The notes under the pieces are model-generated. The model was not told the DNA's origin, did no database searches, and saw nothing but the letters and a program-made list of their open reading frames with translations. The translations under genes were made by a program, and so were the position numbers. Shown one piece after another: positions 58,589-64,000 of a stretch of 64,000 nucleotides of DNA (positions are counted from its first letter, which is position 1; each line of letters begins with the position of its first letter). This stretch comes from Sphingobium naphthae (GTDB lineage: Bacteria > Pseudomonadota > Alphaproteobacteria > Sphingomonadales > Sphingomonadaceae). The stretch lies in assembly GCF_020782235.1 (NCBI RefSeq), contig NZ_JAJGNO010000011.1:102943-166942 (forward strand). Reading direction: 5' to 3'.

Positions 58589-59104
58589 ATGAGGGTTACA
58601 GGTTTCGCGGCTGCGGCTGCGGCGGCACTCGCTGCGATGGCCACTGCGGCGCACGCTCAGCATGCCGGTCATGGCGATCATTCCGCCCATAGCGCACAAA
58701 TTGCGGCGCCGGACGCGCTCACGCAACAGGCGCAGGCCGTGCTCGTTGCCTACCGTGAGGCACTGGTTGCCCGTGACGAGGCGGCCATGCGGACGCTGTT
58801 TGCCGCGGACTCGCTGGTTTTCGAGAATGGCAAGGCCGAGGGCACGTTCGCGCAGTACATGGAACACCACCTCGGCCCAGAGCTCGGCGAGATCACCGAG
58901 TTCGCATTCACCAATCCGACGGTGAACGCCAAGATAGTCGGGCATGTGGCGTATGGCCATGAAACTTACCGCTACCGGATCGCCCTCACGGATGGCCGTG
59001 TAATCGAGCGCGACGGGGTTGCGACGTCCGTACTGACGCACGAGGATGGCAACTGGAAAATCGTCCAGTACCACTCCTCGTCACGCGCGCCGCGCCAGAA
59101 CTGA
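58589..59104 (+). CDS. Exported NTF2/SnoaL-like protein
   Basis: 171 residues: a signal peptide ends at AHA-QH near 24, then a short His-rich segment (HAGHGDHSAHSAQ). An NTF2-like cone fold follows (VLVAYREALVARDEAAMRTLFAADS; WKIVQYHSSSRA). Members of this DUF4440/SnoaL group often sit in copper operons; the activity is unknown. Eleven bases after copB. Confidence 0.8.
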   Translation: MRVTGFAAAAAAALAAMATAAHAQHAGHGDHSAHSAQIAAPDALTQQAQAVLVAYREALVARDEAAMRTLFAADSLVFENGKAEGTFAQYMEHHLGPELGEITEFAFTNPTVNAKIVGHVAYGHETYRYRIALTDGRVIERDGVATSVLTHEDGNWKIVQYHSSSRAPRQN

Positions 59105-59117
59105 TCAACCGGCCGCG

Positions 59118-59846
59118 ATGACAGGCCAGCGTTCGCGCAAGCTGCGACTGCACATCTTTGGCAGCAAGGTCCACAAGTGGCTCGCAGTCTTCGTCGGCGT
59201 GCAAGCCCTCCTGTGGATGGCAACCGGGACGATCATGTCGTTCCTGAAAATCGAACACGTCCGTTCCGAGCACGTGATCTCGCGCGAACCATTACCCCTG
59301 GGCGTTGACGCTCCGCTACCTGCATGGGCGGCTAACGAGGGCGACCTGGTCTCGGCAACGACGAAGACCGTCAACGGCGATCCGGTGGTTGAATTGAAGC
59401 GCGTCGATGGCAGCGCAACATTGCACGAAGCAGTGACCGGACGGAAATTGTCGCCGCTCTCGCGCGACGCCGCCGAGCAAATCGCCTCGGCTGCCTGGAC
59501 GGGACCCAGCACCGCGATCAAATCCTCAATGTCGATCGAAGCGCCGGTCGGCACCGAATTCGGCGGACCGTTTCCGGCGTGGCAGGTGCAATTTGCCGAT
59601 CCGGATGGCACGCGCCTCTACATCGACGCTTCAACCGGCGCGGTGCTCGCGGCGCGCAGCGATACCTGGCGCCTATTCGACCTCGTCTGGGGACTCCACA
59701 TCATGGACTGGACCCAGCGTGACCGGATCAACAGCTGGTGGCTGCTCCTGTTCGGCATCGGCGGGACCGTCATTGCAATTTCCGGCTTCGTGCTTCTTGC
59801 CAATCGCTTTCCCAAGCTCCGGCGCAATCGCGCGAAGGGGCCGTAG
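59118..59846 (+). CDS. PepSY-domain membrane protein
   Basis: 242 residues. An N-terminal helix (WLAVFVGVQALLWMATGTIMSF), a periplasmic PepSY domain (WQVQFADPDGTRLYIDASTGAVLAARSD) and a C-terminal helix (WWLLLFGIGGTVIAISGFVLLA). Resembles PepSY proteins linked to metal reduction or iron/copper uptake. ATG 59118 is used; the in-frame start at 59046 lies inside the previous gene. Last gene of the rightward operon. Confidence 0.82.
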   Translation: MTGQRSRKLRLHIFGSKVHKWLAVFVGVQALLWMATGTIMSFLKIEHVRSEHVISREPLPLGVDAPLPAWAANEGDLVSATTKTVNGDPVVELKRVDGSATLHEAVTGRKLSPLSRDAAEQIASAAWTGPSTAIKSSMSIEAPVGTEFGGPFPAWQVQFADPDGTRLYIDASTGAVLAARSDTWRLFDLVWGLHIMDWTQRDRINSWWLLLFGIGGTVIAISGFVLLANRFPKLRRNRAKGP

Positions 59847-60018
59847 TTCGCGGTGCGCGATCTCCTGTCTGCAATCGGCCCGCGATCGGTCTGCGGACAG
59901 ATGCCACGGGAGTATATGCTGCCCATGGTGCAGGCCTCGCCCCCGGATGCGATGAGGCCCGAAAGAAACTCCAATCCGTGAGACTGCGATTTCGAGCTCA
60001 AAATTGAATTGTGGCGCC

Positions 60019-60046
60019 GAGAGAATAGATCACCGAATATTCTCTC
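60019..60046. terminator. Hairpin between convergent copper and arsenic units
   Basis: Perfect 9-base arms GAGAGAATA (60019-60027) and TATTCTCTC (60038-60046) with a 10-base loop, in the 250-base gap between the PepSY gene and arsH. No T-run. The rest of the gap (59847-60096) holds nothing I recognise. Confidence 0.4.
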
Positions 60047-60096
60047 ACCGCCTCAGGCTCACTTGTTCAGGCAGGATGTCGAAGGCTCTAGACGTC

Positions 60097-60843
60097 TCAC
60101 GATGACGATAAGGCGATAGACGAGATATCGGCCTTGGGATCGATATCGCGTTTGGCTTCCTTGCGCTCCGAATAGCGGTCGACCAGCTGGTCGGCATGCC
60201 GGCGCAGCAGGACGGTGAACCGCACCAGTTCCTCCATGACATCGACGATGCGGTCATAGAGCGAGGACGGTTTCATGCGGCCCGCCTCGTCGAACTCCTC
60301 GTATGCCTTCGGCACGCTTGACTGGTTCGGGATGGTGAACATCCGCATCCAGCGCCCAAGCAGTCGCAGTGTATTGACGGTATTAAACGACTGCGAGCCG
60401 GCAGATACCTGCATGACCGCCAGCGTCCGCCCCTGGGTCGGCCGCATTCCCCCGATGCTGAGCGGGAGGTGATCGATCTGGGTCTTCATGATGCCGGTGA
60501 TCTGGCCGTGCCACTCCGGGCTGCACCACACCATTCCCTCGGACCAGAACGCGTGCTCGCGAAGCTCGTGAACGGCAGGATGGTCGTCACCGCCAATTTG
60601 ATCGGGCAGCGGCAGGTCGGAGGGATCGAAGATACGCGTCTCCGCGCCGAACAGCTGGAGCAATCGAGCAGCTTCCTCGACCGCGAGGCGCGAATACGAG
60701 CGCTCCCGCAGAGAGCCGTAGAGCAACAGGATGCGCGGCGGTGGCTGGTCGGCGCCGAGACCTTCCGCCGGGCGGGCATGGACGAAGGCGGGGTCGAGCG
60801 CCGGAAAGCTGTCGGGATCGGGCAAGGGTCGCAGACGGGACAA
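60097..60843 (-). CDS. arsH: Arsenical resistance protein ArsH
   Basis: 248 residues, NADPH-dependent flavoprotein that oxidises trivalent organoarsenicals. The FMN-binding [11 protein letters not shown] is near 44, and the family stretch [21 protein letters not shown] near 120. TTG 60843 is chosen, seven bases after GGAG; the upstream part of the frame lies in ynfA and is not protein-like. Last gene of the arsenic operon. Confidence 0.92.
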   Translation of the reverse strand: MSRLRPLPDPDSFPALDPAFVHARPAEGLGADQPPPRILLLYGSLRERSYSRLAVEEAARLLQLFGAETRIFDPSDLPLPDQIGGDDHPAVHELREHAFWSEGMVWCSPEWHGQITGIMKTQIDHLPLSIGGMRPTQGRTLAVMQVSAGSQSFNTVNTLRLLGRWMRMFTIPNQSSVPKAYEEFDEAGRMKPSSLYDRIVDVMEELVRFTVLLRRHADQLVDRYSERKEAKRDIDPKADISSIALSSS

Positions 60844-60866
60844 GGAAATTCTCCAAATTTGGGTCG

Positions 60867-61190
60867 TCAGCCGCGGGGGCCGAACAGGATGATGGCAGCG
60901 CCGGCGAGCACGACCGCGCCGCCGACGAAGTCCCACCGGTCGGGGGTGGTGCCTTCGACAGTCCACAGCCACAGGAGCGACGCGGCAACATAGACCCCGC
61001 CATAGGCTGCGAAGGCGCGACCGGCAGCGTCGGTCGGCACGAGAGTCAGCAGCCAGGCGAACAGGGCCAGCGACACCATTCCGGGCAGCAGCCACAAGGG
61101 GCTCTTCTCCAGCCGCCACCATGCCCAGAATGCGAAGCAACCGGCGATTTCGAACAGCGCCGCGAGCGGATAGACGAGGAACAGCTTCAT
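60867..61190 (-). CDS. ynfA: YnfA-family (UPF0060) membrane protein
   Basis: 107 residues, four membrane helices. The N-terminus [20 protein letters not shown] and the motif [15 protein letters not shown] are diagnostic of UPF0060. Small multidrug-transporter relatives; in arsenic operons the role is unknown. Overlaps arsB by four bases. Confidence 0.9.
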   Translation of the reverse strand: MKLFLVYPLAALFEIAGCFAFWAWWRLEKSPLWLLPGMVSLALFAWLLTLVPTDAAGRAFAAYGGVYVAASLLWLWTVEGTTPDRWDFVGGAVVLAGAAIILFGPRG

Positions 61191-62473
61191 GCGAGGCTCA
61201 ATCGCAGTGCGAGGGCGGCCAGGGTTACCAGCAGGATCGGCGTGGTCAGTGTGATGCCGACGCGGAAGTAATAGCCCCAGCCGATCTTCACGTCCTTCTG
61301 TCCCAGCACATGCAGCCACAGCAGGGTCGCGAGCGAACCGATCGGCGTGATCTTTGGCCCGAGGTCGCAGCCGATGACGTTGGCGTAGATCATGGCGTCA
61401 CGAACCGGGCCGGTGGCACTCGTGGCATCGATCGACAGCGCGCCGACGAGGACGGTCGGCATGTTGTTCATGCCCGAGGATAGCACCGCGGACAGAATGC
61501 CCGTTCCGAAGGCCGCACCCCATATGCCGCCCTCGGCCGAGCGCTCCAGCACCCCGGCGATCGCAGTGGCAAGCCCCGCATTGCTCATGCCGTAGACGAC
61601 CAGATACATGCCGAGCGAGAAGATCACGACCTGCCAGGGCGCTTCGCGGATCACCTGGCCCGTAGGGATGACGTGGCCGCGCGCAGCTATCGCGATGAGC
61701 GCCAGCGCGCCGACGGCAGCGACCGCGCTGATCGGCACGCCAAGAGGATCGAGAACGAAAAAACCGATCAGCAGCAGGGCCAGCACCACCCAGCCGGCGC
61801 GGAAGGTCGCTCGGTCATGGATCGCTTCTGCCGGAGCGCGGAGCTGTGCGACGTCGTAGCTGGTCGGAATGTCCTTGCGGAAGAACAGCAGCAGCGCTGC
61901 CAGCGTAGCCACGATAGCCGCCAGGTCGACTGGCACCATGACCAGCGCATACTCGCCGAACCCGATATCGAAGAAGTCCGCCGAGACGATATTGACGAGG
62001 TTCGACACGACCAGCGGCAGGCTCGACGTATCGGCAATGAACCCTGCCGCCATGACGAAAGCCAGCGTCGCTTTGGCGTTGTATCCCAGCGCCCGGAGCA
62101 TCGCGATCACGATCGGGGTCAGGATCAGCGCCGCGCCATCATTGGCGAAGATCGCGGCAACACCTGCACCCAGCAATACCACGAGCACGAATAGCCAGCG
62201 ACCGTCGCCGCGCCCCCACCGCGCCACATGGAGCGCAGCCCATTCGAAGAACCCGGCACGATCGAGGATCAAGCTGATCAGGATCACCGCGACGAAGGCG
62301 CCGGTGGCGTTCCAGATGATGTTCCACACCACCGGGATGTCGGCGAGCGAGATGACGCCGGTGGCAAGGGCGAGCAGCGCTCCGCCGATCGCGCTCCACC
62401 CGATGCCGAGCCCGCGCGGCTGCCAGATCACCATCGTGATGGTGACCACGAAAATTGCAACCGCAAGCAGCAT
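61187..62473 (-). CDS. arsB: Arsenite efflux transporter ArsB
   Basis: 428 residues, about 11-12 membrane helices of the ArsB/NhaD family. Landmarks: [18 protein letters not shown] near 110, [18 protein letters not shown] and [14 protein letters not shown]. Expels arsenite made by the two reductases upstream. It overlaps arsC by one base and ynfA by four. Confidence 0.94.
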   Translation of the reverse strand: MLLAVAIFVVTITMVIWQPRGLGIGWSAIGGALLALATGVISLADIPVVWNIIWNATGAFVAVILISLILDRAGFFEWAALHVARWGRGDGRWLFVLVVLLGAGVAAIFANDGAALILTPIVIAMLRALGYNAKATLAFVMAAGFIADTSSLPLVVSNLVNIVSADFFDIGFGEYALVMVPVDLAAIVATLAALLLFFRKDIPTSYDVAQLRAPAEAIHDRATFRAGWVVLALLLIGFFVLDPLGVPISAVAAVGALALIAIAARGHVIPTGQVIREAPWQVVIFSLGMYLVVYGMSNAGLATAIAGVLERSAEGGIWGAAFGTGILSAVLSSGMNNMPTVLVGALSIDATSATGPVRDAMIYANVIGCDLGPKITPIGSLATLLWLHVLGQKDVKIGWGYYFRVGITLTTPILLVTLAALALRLSLA

Positions 62474-62901
62474 CAGGCGATACGTTCGCCCGCCGCGTCC
62501 ACGACCTGCTCGCCGTCTTCCTTGGTGAAGGCGCCCAGCTGGGGGCTTGGCAGAATGTCGAGCACCGCCTCTGACGGACGGCACAGGCGGACGCCGAGCG
62601 GGGAGACGACAACTGGACGGTTGATCAGGACCGGGTGCTCCATCATCGCGTCCACCAGCGCTGTATCGCTCAGGCTCTCATCGCCGAGGCCCAGTTCGGC
62701 ATATGGCGTGCCCTTTTCACGCAACAGCGCACGGGGGGTGGGCCCAGCGCGCTCGATCAGGCTTTCGAGCATGGCGCGCGAAGGCGGCGTCTTCAGATAC
62801 TCAATAACATGCGGCTCGAACCCGGCGTTGCGGATCATCGCCAGCGTGTTGCGCGAGGTGCCGCATTCGGGGTTGTGGTAGATCACGATGTCGGTGGTCA
62901 T
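62473..62901 (-). CDS. arsC: Glutaredoxin-coupled arsenate reductase
   Basis: 142 residues of the ArsC/Spx thioredoxin-fold family. The active site is HNPECGTSR with C13; an LINRPVVV motif near 93 contacts arsenate. It reduces As(V) to As(III) with glutathione/glutaredoxin. Abuts the second, unrelated arsenate reductase. Confidence 0.94.
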   Translation of the reverse strand: MTTDIVIYHNPECGTSRNTLAMIRNAGFEPHVIEYLKTPPSRAMLESLIERAGPTPRALLREKGTPYAELGLGDESLSDTALVDAMMEHPVLINRPVVVSPLGVRLCRPSEAVLDILPSPQLGAFTKEDGEQVVDAAGERIA

Positions 62902-63420
62902 TCAGGATTCCTTGGCCTTGGCGCTGGCGCCTTCTTCGCGGCCGATGGCGGCCAGCTTGCTGCGCACAGACATTTCGTCGATGCTCTGGAGCGGGAGCAT
63001 CAGGAACAGCTCGATCCGGCGTTTAAGATAGCTGAGCGAATCGACGAAAGCCTGCCGCTGGCCATCCCCTTCGACTGCGGCGGGATCCTCTACGCCCCAA
63101 TGCGCGGTGAGCGGCTTGCCTGGCCATACCGGACAGCTCTCGCCCGCAGCGTTGTCGCAGACAGTAAAGATGAAATCGAACTCCTGTGCGCCGGGCTTGG
63201 TGAACTCGCTCCAGTTCTTCGAGCGCAAGCCATCGGTCGGATAGCCGAAGCTATCGAGCACCTCGAGCGACATCGGATGCACGTCGCCCTTGGGCTGGCT
63301 GCCTGCGCTGTAGGCACGGAAGCGACCTCCGCCCATCTTGTTCATCAGCGCTTCGCCCAAAATCGAGCGAGCCGAGTTGCCCGTGCACAGGAACAGGACA
63401 TTGTAGGGTTGGTCAGCCAT
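62902..63420 (-). CDS. arsC: Low-molecular-weight phosphatase-type arsenate reductase
   Basis: 172 residues. The P-loop LCTGNSARS (nucleophile C12) and the DxxCD-type FTVCDNAAGESCPVWPG with further cysteines mark the thioredoxin-type ArsC fold derived from tyrosine phosphatases. An Asp/Pro motif VEDPAAVEG carries the acid. Same reaction as the neighbouring gene by a different mechanism. Confidence 0.92.
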   Translation of the reverse strand: MADQPYNVLFLCTGNSARSILGEALMNKMGGGRFRAYSAGSQPKGDVHPMSLEVLDSFGYPTDGLRSKNWSEFTKPGAQEFDFIFTVCDNAAGESCPVWPGKPLTAHWGVEDPAAVEGDGQRQAFVDSLSYLKRRIELFLMLPLQSIDEMSVRSKLAAIGREEGASAKAKES

Positions 63421-63431
63421 TGCCTGCTCCT

Positions 63432-63764
63432 TCAGCAACAATGGGAAAGTTCGGCGACAAGCGGCTCGCAAAGCTCTGCGCGACCTTCACAGCAATCCTT
63501 GGCGAGAAACAGCATCAGGTCGCGCAGGACTTTGATGTTTGCCCGTTGGATCATCTGTCGCCCCCGCTTCTCAGGTATGACGAGATCAGCGCCGACGAGG
63601 ATCGCGAGGTGACTCGAAAAAGTGCTCTGCGTGAGGCCCGAGGCTTCCACTAGCTGGCCGGTAGAGAGCCCGTGGGGCTCGCTGCGCACCAGACGACGGA
63701 ACGCATCAAGCCGCGTCGGGTGCGCGAGCGCAGAGAGTGCCTCTAGTCCTGTGGTCGACTTCAT
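63432..63764 (-). CDS. arsR: Arsenic-responsive repressor ArsR
   Basis: 110 residues, winged helix: ALAHPTRLDAFRRLV, then recognition helix LTQSTFSSHLAIL. As(III) ligands are probably C91 and C92 with C99 near the C-terminus (KDCCEGRAELC), as in Acidithiobacillus-type ArsR; C109 and C110 end the protein. I take ATG 63764, which lies about 8 bases past the predicted -10, so the message may be leaderless. First gene of the arsenic operon. Confidence 0.9.
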   Translation of the reverse strand: MKSTTGLEALSALAHPTRLDAFRRLVRSEPHGLSTGQLVEASGLTQSTFSSHLAILVGADLVIPEKRGRQMIQRANIKVLRDLMLFLAKDCCEGRAELCEPLVAELSHCC

Positions 63765-63766
63765 CC

Positions 63767-63782
63767 ATCGGCAATTATCGAT
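63767..63782. promoter_or_regulatory. ArsR operator candidate 1, ATCGGCAATTATCGAT
   Basis: Imperfect 16-bp palindrome overlapping the predicted -10 and start site of arsR. It matches the second box at 63806-63821 in its outer halves and central ATT. Confidence 0.55.
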
Positions 63783-63800
63783 GGATTGCAAGGCCGTCAA
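63772..63800 (-). promoter_or_regulatory. Predicted arsR promoter
   Basis: Minus strand: -35 TTGACG (63800-63795), 17 bases, -10 TAATTG (63777-63772), flanked by two 16-bp ArsR-type boxes. Transcription would start next to the arsR ATG. Confidence 0.55.
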
Positions 63801-63805
63801 TTCTT

Positions 63806-63821
63806 ATCGATATTTTTCGAT
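63806..63821. promoter_or_regulatory. ArsR operator candidate 2, ATCGATATTTTTCGAT
   Basis: Near-perfect 16-bp palindrome just upstream of the predicted -35 of arsR, 39 bases (centre to centre) from box 1. Confidence 0.55.
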
Positions 63822-63912
63822 GAATTGCGGAGGCGTTCCGCGCAACTGTTCATTGACGCCAGAAGGGAGAATGTGCGGATGCACCGCTCTGAATCCCTAA
63901 TCCGACTGTCGG

Positions 63913-64000
63913 TTGACGCCCCCTCTGGTGACACGCCTCGAAGAGGAGACCCGGATCGGCAAAGGCGGGACCCTGGCGGCGCAGCTGTCGCGGCTCGACC
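63913..64000 (+). other. Possible start of an unidentified gene, cut by window end
   Basis: An open frame from TTG 63913 or GTG 63928 runs off the window and reads TRLEEETRIGKGGTLAAQ. It looks protein-like (charged helix) but is too short to identify. The 90 bases before it hold no clear feature. Confidence 0.3.

Noticed and set aside
48580..64000. Transposase or integrase that would explain the metal island
   Set aside because: I looked for recombinase, transposase and relaxase signatures and found none inside the window; the mobile origin remains inference.

Overview
The window is a GC-rich alphaproteobacterial chromosome segment, most likely from a sphingomonad (Sphingobium/Sphingomonas type). 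This rests on gene content and order: mutY, a DUF721 protein, two DsbA-like proteins and smc in a row; an alphaproteobacterial-type gshA; a UrcA-family protein; a TPR-sulfotransferase; an 800-residue TonB-dependent receptor; and a copper/arsenic resistance block of the kind sphingomonads carry. I see no tRNA, rRNA, CRISPR array, transposase or integrase gene.

Region 1 (1-23.4 kb) is core chromosome. It carries protein maturation and DNA repair (pmbA, nudC, mutY), disulfide chemistry, chromosome segregation (smc), an aminotransferase, a phospholipase D-like protein, ubiA, rsmE, gshA, an isoprenylcysteine methyltransferase-like membrane protein, a ClpP-like protein, ruvAB, an acyl-CoA synthetase, a Rid-family protein and the glyoxalase pair gloB/gloA.

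Region 2 (23.5-37.7 kb) is a nitrogen-scavenging locus. A TonB-dependent receptor diverges across a 700-bp regulatory gap from a tightly coupled operon: ABC importer (three genes), a NikR-like regulator that has lost most nickel ligands, two DUF1989 'urea carboxylase-associated' proteins, a biotin-dependent urea/guanidine carboxylase, allophanate hydrolase and a secreted beta-propeller protein. The DUF1989 pair suggests guanidine, rather than free urea, as the true substrate. No step requires nickel.

Region 3 (37.7-48.6 kb) is accessory metabolism. Two sterol-desaturase-family paralogues, a TPR-sulfotransferase, a 2-oxoglutarate/Fe(II) oxygenase and an unrecognised protein surround a LysR regulator. 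Three ATAG-N7-CTAT-type palindromes stand before the relevant transcription units, so I read this as one LysR regulon for oxidation, and possibly sulfation, of a hydrophobic substrate. A second LysR gene with two short-chain dehydrogenases follows.

Region 4 (48.6-64 kb) is a metal-resistance island that begins beside a long near-perfect hairpin. The copper part has a leftward operon (DUF2231-like protein, metal-binding lipoprotein, DUF411 protein, Cu P-type ATPase, small K+ channel-like protein, DUF305 protein) and a rightward one (a CnrY-X-H-like anti-sigma/sensor/ECF sigma trio, then copA, copB, an NTF2-like protein and a PepSY protein). Three promoters share a -35/-10 motif (TTGAGG or TCAAGG, 17 bases, CGTAA/CGTAT) that I infer is read by the ECF sigma factor. 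The arsenic part is a leftward arsR, two unrelated arsenate reductases, arsB, ynfA and arsH, with two matching 16-bp boxes around the arsR promoter.
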